From Undaria pinnatifida (taxonomy: Eukaryota; Sar; Phaeophyceae; Laminariales; Alariaceae): a stretch of 64,000 nt of DNA. The stretch lies in assembly GCA_012845835.1 (NCBI GenBank), contig JABAKD010000012.1, forward strand, positions 4,262,438-4,326,437. Direction: 5' to 3'. The number at the start of each line of letters is the position of its first letter. The stretch's first letter is position 1. This document shows, one piece after another, positions 53,937 to 64,000 of this stretch. The notes under the pieces are model-generated. The model saw only the letters and a list, made by a program, of their open reading frames with translations. It searched no databases and was not told where the DNA came from. Both the position numbers and the translations under genes were made by a program.

Positions 53937-54850
53937 TAAGGTATTAGTGGGGAATTAGTCCGTTTGACCACTTGCAAAAGGTTAACCCATAGATTATACT
54001 AAAACGAAGCCTTACAGCACTTTCCCCCGCCTGAAACGGCGGGACAGCAGGCCAACCCGGATATACGGGCGGGCCTGTCAACATCCAAGCGGTTCAATGA
54101 CCTGGGTATACCGGGGAGAGTATTTTTCAAGTTCGACATGGTGGGGAAAATCTGAAAAAGTTTATTATGGTGGATGTGGCACTCGAAACCCACCACCCAA
54201 AAAACCCATGGTCTGTCGACGACGCTGTTTGTTAAGGAATTAGTGGGGTATTAGTCCGTTTGACCACTTGCAAAAGGTTAACCCATAGCTTACCCAAACT
54301 AAGCCTCATAACGCCCCCCCCTCCTGAAACGGCGGGATAGTAGGTCTGCAAAAGGTTAAACAATAGCTTACCCAAACTAAGCCTTATAACGCTCTCCCCC
54401 CCTGGAACGGCGGGATAGCAGGTCGGCCGGATATACGGGCGGACCTGTCAATATCCAAGCGGTTTCATTTCCCGGGTATACCGGGGAGAGTACTTTTCAA
54501 GTTCGACATGGGGAAAGTCTGAAAAAGTCTATCATAAAAAATGAACACTCCAGCTGTGAGATCGAATATTTTGTCGAAAGTCATCTTTGCAAGCTGTGTA
54601 TGATACTCCGATCGCGCGCATCACGGGTTGTGTGTCCTCATGAAGGATATAGGTCGGCGACTCCCCTTGCAACTACAGTGAAGCTATTGTGGTGGTGGGA
54701 CTCAAACCCACGACCCCCAAAACCCATGGTCTGTCGACGACGCCATTTGTTAAGGTGATAGTGGGGTATTAGTCTGTTTGATCACTTGCAAAAGGTTTAC
54801 CCATAGCTTACCCAAACTAAGCTCTATAGCACGAAGTCGTGGCAAGCAAC
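53937..54850 (-). repeat. Tandemly arranged tRNA-like (SINE candidate) repeats
   Basis: The block TTAGTGGGGTATTAGTCCGT ... AAAAGGTTAACCCATAGCTT recurs at about 53943, 54240 and 54758. On the minus strand, near 54691-54716, is a canonical tRNA T-arm (stem GTGGG/CCCAC, loop TTTGAGT). A diverged twin at 54171-54200 carries TTTCGAGT. The word GTTTGAGTCCC resembles the RNA polymerase III B box. The anticodon and D arms do not fold cleanly, so this is a tRNA-derived repeat, not a working tRNA gene. Confidence 0.5.
54520..54690 (+). repeat. R1 repeat copy inside the tRNA-like block
   Basis: TATCATAAAAAATGAACACTCC then AGCTGTGAGATCGAA, AAGTCATCTTTGCAAGCTGTG, ACTCCGATCGCGCG and GGATATAGGTCGGCGAC match 60945-61090. 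It separates the second and third tRNA-like blocks. Confidence 0.75.
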
Positions 54851-54945
54851 CTCTTCCGCACTAAACGAGCCCCCCGCAACAAAAGTTACCGCACTATCGC
54901 GGAACCATCACTGCACAGGGTTGTATAGTATGCGTTTCACGCGTT

Positions 54946-55036
54946 CTTAACCCCTTTACAACTGGAAACCCGTTTTGCGGGACAAAATTACTTGGCTTTA
55001 GTATAGGGAGGGGTTCGGGAGCTCTAAAGGGGTTAA
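54946..55036 (-). mobile_element. TTAACCC-ended element, copy 2
   Basis: CTTAACCCCTTTACAACTGG on the left and GCTCTAAAGGGGTTAA on the right. The interior (AAACCCGTTTTGCGGGACAA, CTTTAGTATAGGGAGGGGTT) is the reverse complement of 9248-9338 with few changes. Confidence 0.78.
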
Positions 55037-55039
55037 CGA

Positions 55040-56999
55040 CGTGGACGGAACTCTGGCTACAGTGTCCTAGTGAGGCTGACCCGCTGTATAATTGCAGCGG
55101 CGCCCCCCCTTGGTCACATGTACCTCCACCCCCCTCCCTAAAGCGGCGTCCCCCTAACGCACAACAGGAGGACCTGAACCGAGGGCATCGCCCTGCCGCC
55201 TGAGTGGTGCAAGGATACAAAACAGTGGTAGAGCTATGATAGATCCGCAACAAAAAAAAAATACCGGTGGGAAGTATGCAAAATATGAATGAGGATTTTT
55301 TTTAGGCTGCCGTTCGCTTAAAAACCCATTTTTTCTTTATAAAAACCTACTGATCCAAGTGTACCTGCACACGTGTATGTACCTTGATAATCAATAACAC
55401 GATGATACGGTACTTGCGAGCAAACGGAGCAGATTGCACGCCCTTTTCTGATGCGCATGCGCCCCCCCCCCCCTGCCCCCCCGTGTTGATTGCGGTAAGA
55501 GAGGCATTTCGTGCCCGCAGTTTTCTGACCAATGATCAGAAAAGGGGTAGCTACACGCGCGGATTGTGACCCGTGGGAACCATTGCAGACAACATGACGA
55601 CAGCCATTACGGCAGCTTGTACGTGCAGCGTCGACGGAATATCCGGCGACGCCAATACAAAGTATTCCAGCGTGCCCGATTTTCCATGTCCCATATCCTG
55701 CCCAACCAACTATCTTCCCCCCCATATTCTGCCCGACCAACTATCATCCCCCCCCCAAATATGGATCTACCCAAAGTGATATGGTAGAACCCATATTCAT
55801 ATCGTACCAAATGCTGTTGGGTTCCGACAACGTTGAGACGTACACACACCAACGCCCAATGATACAGCAACGCATTTTAGCTGGGTTGGGCTGGGTTGCG
55901 TTGGGTTGGGGTTGTTGCTGCGTTGGACTTGGAAGGGTGCACCAGATTTTTCGAGGCTACCCGCTTGGAGAATTTCATTCCCCACCCAACCACTGACCTT
56001 GAAGAAAAAATGAAAGTGCCATCCGACCCTGATTTATCCCATGGCTTTGGTGTATACAACGAATACCATGCGAGGTAAAGCACACATAAATGATAGTTCA
56101 ACGACTTTCCGTAGCTGTCGGTTGAGCCGTCAATCACACACACAATACTTTGGCCAATAAATGCTACCCTCATCGTAGCACTCGTCCGGGCGTGGTCTTG
56201 TACAGCTATACAAAAAACAGTTCAAACACCGACGACACGTGTGTGTTTCAGGGCATTAATCAGGACCCCGGCGTCTGTTGCGCTTGAGCCGGAAGGCGTG
56301 TTGCGTGCAGCGCAACATGGGCGGCAGGCATGTTACGAACAACACAAGCAGGGAATGGAACTTCTTTCAGAACGGCAAGACCTGTCCTTACATGGAGAAG
56401 GGGGGCGAGAAGGGAGGAAAAGATGAGCGGGGGGGAGGCGGGAGGGGCGAGAAGCGAGCAGCCTCGGGGGGGGGGAGGGGAGGTGGGAGAAGAAAAACAA
56501 GAAGGACGAATGAGGGCACGAGCCCTGCCGGACAGCAGGGCCAGCCACGGACAAGCGGGGACCGGTGGACAAGTGCAAGCACAGCGAGGGTCACCGTGCG
56601 GGCCGGAAAGGCTGTGAGATCAACGTCACAGGGGGACCGACACCAAGGTCGGTCAAATCGGTCAAGTCAGGAAAATAGGGGCCCGAGGGGGGGGTTGGCA
56701 GGGGAGAAGGACCAGGAAAGGACAGGAACAAAAAGGGGGGGGCATAAGGAGGGGAAAGGGGGAGGTAATAGGTTACGAAGACGATAGAGGAACACGCGGG
56801 AAAGGGCGCGCGAGCGGAGGAGGGAAAGGGGGGTACGGAAAAAGAGCCGTACAGGACCAGGAAGGAGGAGCTAGTGGCATTGCGGTGAAAGGGCTGCCGG
56901 AAAAAATAAATAAATAAAACATCGACCCGGAAAAGGGGGGGCAGAGAGACGGAAGCCAGACTGCGAGCTCAAAAAACGGGGGGTGAGTGGCAAAGGGGC
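55040..56999. other. No gene recognised; purine-rich toward the end
   Basis: At 55699-55760 a block of about 38 bp (CTGCCCAACCAACTATC...CCCCCATATT) is duplicated. From about 56400 the plus strand is G/A-rich. The ORF at 56278-56787 is Arg/Gly-rich from this bias and is not supported. Confidence 0.4.
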
Positions 57000-57560
57000 C
57001 GCGCAAGGGGGGGGGGGGGGGGGGGGGGGTGTACGGCAACGAGGCCGTACACGACCCGGCCGGGGGGGAGCGCGGCAACGGGGCCTCGCAAAGAAAGGGG
57101 GGGGGGGGTGCAGCAACGGGGCCGTACGCGATCAAGCCGGGAGGGAACGCGGCAACGAGGCCGCAGAAAAGGGGGCATAGCGACGGCAGTCAGGCTGCGT
57201 CGGTGAGTGGGACCATATTCAGCTCAAAATATGAAGGGGGGTGAGTGGCAAAGGGGTCGCGTAGGGGGGGGGGGGTACGGCAACGGAGCCGTACACGACC
57301 CGGCCAGGGGCAAGCGCGGCAACGAGGTCGCGCGCAAAGAAAGGGGGGGGACGTGGTGCGGCAACGGGACCATACACGATCAGGCCGGGAGGGAAGACGG
57401 CAACGGGACCGCGCAAAGAACGCGGGGGGGAGTGTGCGGCGATCGGACCGCACCCGACCAGGCGAGGGGGAACGCGGCAACAGGCGCGCGCAAAGAAACG
57501 GGTGGGAGGTGGGCGCTAACGGGGTGGTACACAACCAGGCGGGAGGGGGACCACGGCGAC
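57000..57560. repeat. G-rich tandem array (GGCAACGNGGCCGTACACGACC)
   Basis: Units combine CGGCAACGAGGCCGTACACG, ACCAGGCCGGGAGGGAA, GCGCAAAGAAA and poly-G runs of 8-27 bases. A larger unit (GGGGGGTGAGTGGCAAAGGG) recurs at about 56980 and 57236. Overlapping ORFs are artefacts. Homopolymer lengths may be unreliable in assembly. Confidence 0.7.
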
Positions 57561-57954
57561 GGGGCTGCGTAAAGAAAATATGGGGGAGCGAGCGGCAACT
57601 GGGCCGCAGAGACTCAAAAACAAAATATATATTGGAGGCCTTGGGGCAACGGGACCGGAGGGGTGTCGCGTAGAAATGGGACTCCGCACGGGAGGGGGGG
57701 GCAGAGCGTGGCAACGGGGCTACGCACGAGTTTAGGGAAGAGGAACGGGAGAGGTGTGTCGTAGAAAAGGTACTACGCACGGGGGGGGAAGGACAGAGCG
57801 TGAAAACGGGGTCGCGCACTTTGGGGGAGAGGAACGGAAGGCGGTCCAAAGGTGGAGGGGTGCGATGGAGCGCCTGGGGAAGACGGGAGAAGACGCGGGC
57901 GTTCAGCACCGAACCGGAGCAGGGGGGGGGGGAGGGGGAAGGATTAACGAGACG

Positions 57955-58225
57955 ACGCACTGGGACCATATTCCGGAATACCACCTGGCGGGTGTGATGG
58001 GCCAGAGTATCAAGAGGGTGCTGGGTCTGCGGGACAAATTTGGGACAGGTTGAAGGATCCTGGTATAAAAGCTGGACGTGAAGAGCGCCTTTCGGCAGGT
58101 GGGAGTGGGCCCAGCCAGGGCAGCAAACTTCGGGTATGGGCGGAGAGGGTATTTGTTCATCGACTTGCGGCTGAAATTCAGGTGGAGGGGGAGCCCGGAA
58201 GCTGCACGAGCGTTTACTGCTTGAG
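57955..58225 (+). pseudogene. Reverse transcriptase fragment of a retroelement, broken
   Basis: One plus frame reads HWDHIPEYHLAGVMGQSIKR, then, across TGA (58051) and TAA (58066), KLDVKSAFRQVGV...FGY...YLFIDLRLKF RWRGSPE, ending at TGA near 58222. LDVKSAF is the first catalytic-aspartate block of reverse transcriptases, followed at normal spacing by the G-Y-L-F-I-D-L-R-L...G-S-P block. This differs from the LINE at 18960-19930. I associate the pattern with retroelements found in oomycetes and other stramenopiles, class uncertain. Two internal stops and no YxDD block make it a pseudogene. The purine-rich DNA to about 58800 may hold more of it, unrecognisably changed. Confidence 0.6.
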
Positions 58226-59002
58226 GAGGGGAGGTGTGGTCTTCTTCTAGAAAGGCGTGGAGTTGGGGGCCGGGAAAGAGGAAGGCAGCAGATACGGTGG
58301 AGATACACTTCAAAGGGGTAAAGGGGACCATCTGGGAGAAAAGGGGCGGTAGCCGTGAGAACAAGAAGAACCGGGTGGGGGGGGTGGGGAAGGCGGAAAG
58401 GGAACGCACTGGACTTAATGGTGAGACTGGTCGAGTACTATGGGAGGATGGTTCAGGGGAGGGAGAACGCCCCGCGGGTGGCGTACAGGTGGGTGGGAAG
58501 ACGAAGGGTATGGGAGGGAAGGAGACGTTTCGCTTAAGGAACGGGCTGGAGAGAGTGGAGAGGAAATGGAGGGGGCATGGGAGGGGGGGGGGGGGGGGGG
58601 GGGAACTGGTTCCGGATGAATGCGCGCCGCACTCCGGAAGGATAGGGGGAGCGACAAGGCCAGCGGAGATGGGAGCACGGCCATGCGTGATCCAGAAAAA
58701 AGCGAAGTGGGCGTCGCAGGTATTTAGGGGGTACGTGATGTCTACCATGGGATGTCCCCTCTTGGTGTCCAGGGTTCTTATAGATAGTAGGAAGGAAAGG
58801 AGCGCCTAGTAGACCGCCGGGGCAAGGGACGGGATGGGGTGGGGACAGGTAGGGCAACGGTAGGTGCAGGCATGGAACGCGGCTTCTGAACGGGTTTCCG
58901 GTTGTTGAGGTTATCTGTCGGGAGTGAAGGGCAGGTCAGCGGCGTACAATAGCCGGGGTAGGGAACGAGGGAGGGGGAGGGGGCAGGGGACACGTTACGA
59001 GG

Positions 59003-59267
59003 GACGCGTGCTACGATAGAGGTGCACCACTTTTTCTCTGAGGTTCCTCAATTTAGGAGCTTAAGACATGATCCTCCCATAAACTGATTTGTTTCGACAA
59101 AACTACAACTAACTGCTGTTACCAGATGAAAAGTTCAATGGCTAGGTAACAACGAGAACCATGGAAATCAAAATGGCCTATTTCCGACAATTTGGGGTTA
59201 AGGAGCCTCGTCATTCAGAAACCATTTTCGCCAAAAAAAGGTATACCTCTATTATCGTAGCATGCGC
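59003..59267 (+). mobile_element. GCGTGCTACGATAGAGG element, copy
   Basis: Left GACGCGTGCTACGATAGAGG, right CCTCTATTATCGTAGCATGC. Just inside the right end is one GTCATTCAGAAACC...GCCAAAAAAAGGTATACC module. 265 bp, no coding capacity. Confidence 0.78.
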
Positions 59268-59430
59268 CGAGGGAGATCCGCTAGTTTCCACCCCCCTCCC
59301 CCAGGGAGAACACCATGATGATATCAACGAACATGCAAATATTATCGTAGCATGCGCCGAGAGAGATCCGCTAGTTTCCACCCCCCTCCCCCAGGGAGAA
59401 CACCATGATGATATCAATGAACACGCAAAT
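59251..59430 (+). repeat. 90-bp direct duplication
   Basis: ATTATCGTAGCATGCGCCGA ... CACCATGATGATATCAA begins at 59251 and again at 59341. A third, diverged copy of the inner part lies near 60048-60120. The duplicated unit includes the element's right terminus, so it arose after insertion. Confidence 0.85.
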
Positions 59431-60244
59431 TTCGGTGAAGAGGAGGGGTGACGAAAATGTAAGAATGTCGGAACAGTCTGGAGTTTGGCGGAACGGAAAG
59501 GAAAGGAAAGGAAATGAAAGGAAATGAAAGGAAAGGAAAGGAAGGAGAACCGGGGAGTAGGGGCGGGGTGGTTCCAGGGGAAATAATTACGGAAAATAGG
59601 AGAGTCTCGGCAGCATCAGCATAGTACAACAGCAGCACAGCAGCAGCGAGAATCGGACACGACAACCGGTAAGTATAAGGAAGATAACCTCTACAACCGG
59701 AAGCCCCCCCCCTCCCCCCCTCCGAAGATTTCAGAACACGAAGAAGAAGGAACTAATCCCCCCTTCCTTCCCTTCCTCCTCTCGCCGCCCCCCCACCCCC
59801 CCCCCGCGCGCTTTAGCCCTCCTGCTCGTGAAGCAATCGTGTGGATGGGTGGGAGATTGCGATTGCCCCCCCCCCCCGTGCGGCCTCTCTACCCCTCATG
59901 CTCCTGCCGTTGATCTTCACCCTTCTTCTACGTCCTACTGCTGCTTCTGTCTCTGCTCCGTGGGCAGTAGAGGGCAGGTCAGCCGCGTACAATAGCCGGG
60001 ATAGGGCGACAACGGGGGAGGGGGGTGGGGAAGGGAAACGGGACGAGGGAGACCCGCCAGTTTCCACCCCCCCCCCCGGGGAGAACGCCATGATGATATC
60101 AATGAACACGCAGATTTTCGCGAAAAAGAGGAATCGGTCCAGTTTGCTCTGAGGAATGTCTACACACACTATTTTCAGATCGTAAATCGCAAGAACTGAG
60201 TTAGGAAAACGCCGGCAAGTACCCCTCCGTGATTACAGCTGGTG

Positions 60245-60676
60245 GACCAGCTCGTAGTCTTTTCTTTTCTCTTCTTTTCCTTTTTCACTTTTTTTTTATT
60301 TCCTTTTTCACATTCTTTTCTTTCCTTTTTCTATTTCTTTTCATTTCTTCTTTCTTTTCTTTTCTTTTCTTTTCTTTTCTTTTCTTTTCTTTTCTTTTCT
60401 TTTCTTTTCTTTTCTTTTCTTTTCTTTTCTTTTCTTTTCTTTTCTTTTCTTTTCTTTTCTTTTCTTTTCTTTTCTTTTCTTTTCTTCTTTTCTTTTCTTC
60501 TTTTCTTTTCTTTTCTTTTCTTTTCTTTTCTCTTCTCTTCTTTTCTTTTCTTTTCTCTTCTTTTCTTTTCTTTTCTTTTCTTTTCTTTTCTTTTCTTTTC
60601 TCTTCTCTTCTCTTCTCTTCTTTTCTTTTCGTTTCTCTGCTCTTCTTTTCTTTTCTTTTCTTTTCTTTTCTTTTCT
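60245..60676 (+). repeat. (TTTTC)n pentanucleotide array
   Basis: Near-pure TTTTC repeats with occasional TCTTC units. A small sister array of (GGAAA)n lies at 59495-59545. Phe/Ser/Leu-rich ORFs here are artefacts. Confidence 0.97.
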
Positions 60677-60944
60677 TATATATCTTATCTTTTTTTCTTT
60701 AAAATTTCTACTACAGTTGACTTGTGGGTCTGATGTGCGTATGCGTAGTTACAAGTACTATGGGTAATATATACCTGGTACGCGGTAGTCTTTTCTGGGT
60801 GGCAAGTCGGTCTTTCAGGCGCGAATAGTGAGGTGTACCAGTCAGCATGGACCTGGCATATCATAGACCTACTCACTTCACTTTTTATATTTTTCTGGCG
60901 GAGGCATTAATTGCGTCAGCTAGATCATATAGTCTACCAGTATA

Positions 60945-61230
60945 CTATAAAAAATGAAAATACACTCCAGCTGTGAGATCGAAGATTTCGTCGAAACTCA
61001 TCTTTGCAAGCTGTGTGTGATACTCCGATCGCGCGTTTTACGAGTTGTGTGTCCTCATTAAGGATATAGGTCGGCGACTCCCCTTACAACTACAGTGTAG
61101 CTATCAGGGTCAACAGGATGATTTTAGTCAGTCTGTGCGCGGAAACTATAAAACCCGTTTCTGAGGGGGACAAAATCTGACAGCTGTGAAGGGAAATGTA
61201 ACCTTTGATCAAGTGAATCTTGTAAGTCGA
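60945..61230 (+). repeat. Dispersed repeat R1, forward copy
   Basis: TATAAAAAATGAAAATACAC, CTCCAGCTGTGAGATCGAAG, ATTTCGTCGAAACTCATC, TTTGCAAGCTGTGTGTGATA and CTCCGATCGCGCG, then GGGTCAACAGG and GTCTGTGCGCGGAAACTAT. Almost identical to 63800-64000 over the shared part. Confidence 0.85.
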
Positions 61231-61599
61231 ATAACCGGTGAGGGGGTGGGGCGGAGTTTTGAAGGACGTGGGGGCCTGGTTTTGATCAAAAGCGAGCGGG
61301 TTTGGAGGGGGGGGGGGGGGGGGGGGAGAATTTGTGCATGTAAGCTATAAATCCTTTCAAGGGGATAAATCTGACGGTTTTGGCACCAGTTTGTTATTGG
61401 GGAGGGGTTGGGCGGGGGTGGGGCGTGTGGGGCAGCTCAATATGTGCGTGGAAACTATACATTATTTTGAGGGGATAAATGTGACGGTTTTGGAAATAAT
61501 GCATCAGTTTAACATGTATATCCTGGGGTAAGTCGTACAATCAGTGAGTAAAGAGAGGATGGAGTGTTCGAGGGGGTGGGGTTGGGATGGGTTGGGGGG

Positions 61600-62860
61600 A
61601 AGGTGGGGGGTGTGGGGGCGGGGGGGGGGGCGGGGGGGGGAGGAAGGGCTTTAGGTGAGGGGTTTGTTATACGTGTGGTGCTAGGTCTAGGCGATGGTGC
61701 GGGTGATGGGGAAAAAGGGGGCGTTCGAGGCGGGGGGGGGGGGGGGGACACAGCGGCATGGATGGCTCTCGAAAGATAATGAGGTGATATCCTGTGCGTG
61801 AAGTGTTTATTAATGTGGCGGATTTCGATATTTGGTGGGGCGTTTGAGTAAGGGAGAGCAAGAGGGGGGGGGGGGGGGGGGCGAATTTTTTAGCAGGTTT
61901 AGGTCACAAATAATATTCAAATACACTTCGGCTGTGAGATCAAAGATATGTAGGGGCTTGTTATACGCGTGGTGCTAGGTCTAGGCGATTGTGCAGGTGG
62001 TCGGAAAAGAGGGGGCGTTGGAGGGGGGGGGGGGGGGGGGAGGAAGGGCTTTAGGTGAGGGGTTTGTTATACGTGTGGTGCTAGGTCTAGGCGATGGTGC
62101 GGGTGATGGGGAAGGAGGGGGCGTTCGAGGAGGGGGGGGGGGGGGGCACACCTCGGCATGGATGGCTCTCGAAAGATAATGAGGTGATATCCTGTGCGTG
62201 AAGTGTTTATTAATGTGGCGGATTTCGATATTTGGTGGGGCGTTTGAGTAAGGGAGAGCAAGAGGGGGGAGGGGGGGGGGGGGCGAATTTTTTAGCAGGT
62301 TTAGGTCACAAATAATATTCAAATACACTTCGGCTGTGAGATCAAAGATATGTAGCAGCTTGTTATACGCGTGGTGCTAGGTCTAGGCGATTGTGCAGGT
62401 GGTCGGAAAAGAGGGGGCGTTGGAGGGGGGGGGGGGGGGGGAGGAAGGGCTTTAGGTGAGGGGTTTGTTATACGTGTGGTGCTAGGTCTAGGCGATGGTG
62501 CGGGTGATGGGGAAGGAGGGGGCGTTCGAGGAGGGGGGGGGGGGGGCACACCTCGGCATGGATGGCTCTCGAAAGCTAATGAGGTGATATCCTGTGCGTG
62601 AAGTGTTTATTAATGTGGCGGATTTCGATATTTGGTGGGGCGTTTGAGTAAGGGAGAGCAAGAGGGGTGGGGGGGGGGGGGGGGGGGGATTTTTTAGGAG
62701 GTTTAGTTCACAAATAATATTCAAATACACTTCGGCTGTGGGATCAAAGATATGTAGCAGCTTGTTTTACGCGTGGTGCTAGGTCTAGGCGATTGTGCAG
62801 GTGGTCGGGAAAGAGGGGGCGTTGGAGGGGGGGGGGAGGGGGGGGTTGGGGGAAAAATAA
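61600..62860 (+). repeat. 400-bp tandem repeat, about three units, rich in poly-G
   Basis: The word AGGAAGGGCTTTAGGTGAGG occurs at 61641, 62041 and 62442, a period of 400-401. Each unit holds two versions of GTGGTGCTAGGTCTAGGCGAT, a GGCATGGATGGCTCTCGAAAG block, GTGGCGGATTTCGATATTTG, and runs of 10-20 G. A fourth unit decays after 62860. Confidence 0.93.
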
Positions 62861-63159
62861 TTGAAAACTACGTCATGGATGGTCAGAAAGATAATGACGT
62901 GATATCAACTGCGTATAGGTGTTCATTACTCAGGCCGATTTTGATTGTGAGTGGGGCGTTTGGACAAACTAGGCGGAAGGGGGGGGGAATCGGGGGACGG
63001 AGGGGCGGGGGGGGAGGGTTGGGGTTTTTTTATGAACAAGAGGGGTCAGTGGAGGGGGAGGGGAGGGGGGGGGGGGGCGGGGGGCGGGACATTTCAATAT
63101 GTGCGCGGAAACTATAAATCCTCAAAGGGGACAAACCTGACGATTGAAGCAGTCTATAT

Positions 63160-63780
63160 ATGTTCATTTATCCCCCCCCCCCTCCCCCGCCCCCTCCTTC
63201 CCCACCACCAGCGCACCATCGCCTAGACCTAGCACGTTTATTTAGTAAAGTTCCTTCCACGTATACATTCATGCGACCTAACGGGATTGATCCTTCCCCA
63301 CCCCCCTCGTTTTGTTCTCTCCCGCCGCCCCACCTCAAATCGAAATCTGCCCAAGCAACAAACACTACCAAGCAGTTGATATCACCTCATTACCTTTTTG
63401 GTAATCCATGCCGTACGTAGCTCCAAATCAAATCGCCCCCCCCCCCAAACGCCCCCTCCTTCCCCACCACCCGCACCATCGCCTACACCTAGCACCACGC
63501 GTATAGCAAGCTCGTACATCTATGCGGCCTAAAGCTGTTGGAGCCCCCCTCCCCCCCCCCCCTTCTCCACCCCCTCGAACTCTCCGCCCTCTCCTCACTG
63601 ATTGTGCACGACTCACAGGATATACATGATAAACTGATGCATTCCTTCCGCAACCGTCAGATTTGTCCCCTAAACGGATTTATAGTTTCCGCGCACATAT
63701 TGAGTTGCCCCCCCCCCCCCCCCCTGCCCCCCGCTCGCCCGCTCCCTCTTGTTTCAACCCAGGCCCCCACGCCCCTAAAA
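63160..63780 (-). repeat. Inverted partial copies of the 400-bp unit and R1 tail
   Basis: CGCACCATCGCCTAGACCTA (63211) and CACCATCGCCTACACCTAGC (63474) are reverse complements of the 400-bp unit's words. GATATCACCTCATTACC (63378) and AGTTTCCGCGCACATATTG follow in reverse order. The tract lies between forward units on both sides. Confidence 0.8.
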
Positions 63781-63799
63781 ACTCCGCTCTCCCCTCACC

Positions 63800-64000
63800 G
63801 GTTATTATAAAAAGTGAAAATACACTCCAGCTGTGAGATCGAAGATTTCGTCGAAACTCATCTTTGCAAGCTGTGTGTGATACTCCGATCGCGCGCATTA
63901 CGAGTTGTGTGTCCTCATTAAGGATATAGGTCGGCGACTCCCCTTACAACTACAGTGTAGCTATCAGGGTCAACAGGGTGATTTTAGTCAGTCTGTGCGC
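63800..64000 (+). repeat. Dispersed repeat R1, forward copy running off the window
   Basis: It begins TTATTATAAAAAGTGAAAAT and keeps the R1 order to GTCAGTCTGTGCGC at the last base. Very close to 60945-61145, implying recent spread or local duplication. Confidence 0.85.

Noticed and set aside
54691-54730. Functional tRNA gene
   Set aside because: Only the T-arm is canonical; anticodon and D arms do not pair and the segment is part of a longer repeat.
56278-58809. Several Gly/Arg- or Pro-rich ORFs of 100-370 codons
   Set aside because: Caused by strong G/C strand bias and poly-G runs; only the short reverse-transcriptase-like segment has recognisable motifs.
60229-60733. Phe/Ser-rich ORFs suggesting a membrane protein
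   Set aside because: Pure TTTTC repeat translation.

Overview
The window looks like nuclear DNA of an intron-rich, repeat-rich eukaryote. A brown alga or another stramenopile is the best guess. This rests on short exons flanked by GT...AG introns, long poly-G/poly-C runs, many satellites and small inverted-repeat elements, and LINE protein remnants of a kind I associate with brown-algal genomes. I see nothing bacterial in gene organisation: no operons and no Shine-Dalgarno starts.

Layout. 1-7659 (+) holds most of a secreted-type, Ca2+-dependent phosphoinositide phospholipase C-like gene (PI-PLC-C1 family, X-domain fold), with its first exons cut off by the window edge. 28213-37321 (+) holds a second, paralogous copy whose exon phases match wherever exons can be paired. 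Between them lie about 20 kb of satellites, small inverted-repeat elements, a nested dead LINE (18960-19930, -) and an unrecognised multi-exon gene (23175-25112, +) that encodes an Asp/Gly-rich protein with one membrane segment. Introns of the second phospholipase copy have absorbed a 1-kb (CCCTT)n tract and a 3.7-kb CATGGG satellite.

The most interesting gene is at 41683-46486 (-). It is a large NRPS-like enzyme with an adenylation domain, a carrier domain, an arylalkylamine-N-acyltransferase-like GNAT region and a second C-terminal GNAT. The architecture resembles insect Ebony (beta-alanyl-amine synthetase). The adenylation pocket residues I can align (I-D-A-T-V-S-M-A-D-K) resemble the beta-alanine code rather than an alpha-amino-acid code. 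A 4.3-kb uninterrupted final exon is unusual in this neighbourhood. At least one upstream exon is predicted from splice sites and family alignment.

47-64 kb is mostly mobile and repeated DNA: the intact C-terminal end of a LINE ORF (47800-48114), a reverse-transcriptase pseudogene of a different retroelement (57955-58225), a tRNA-like T-arm repeat (SINE candidate, 53937-54850), several terminal-inverted-repeat families, and 400-bp tandem units rich in poly-G. A plausible unrecognised minus-strand gene sits at 50501-51620. The genes show no sign of acting in one pathway; the phospholipase pair is linked by duplication, not by operon logic. All exon calls are from reading splice sites and frames by eye, without transcript evidence.
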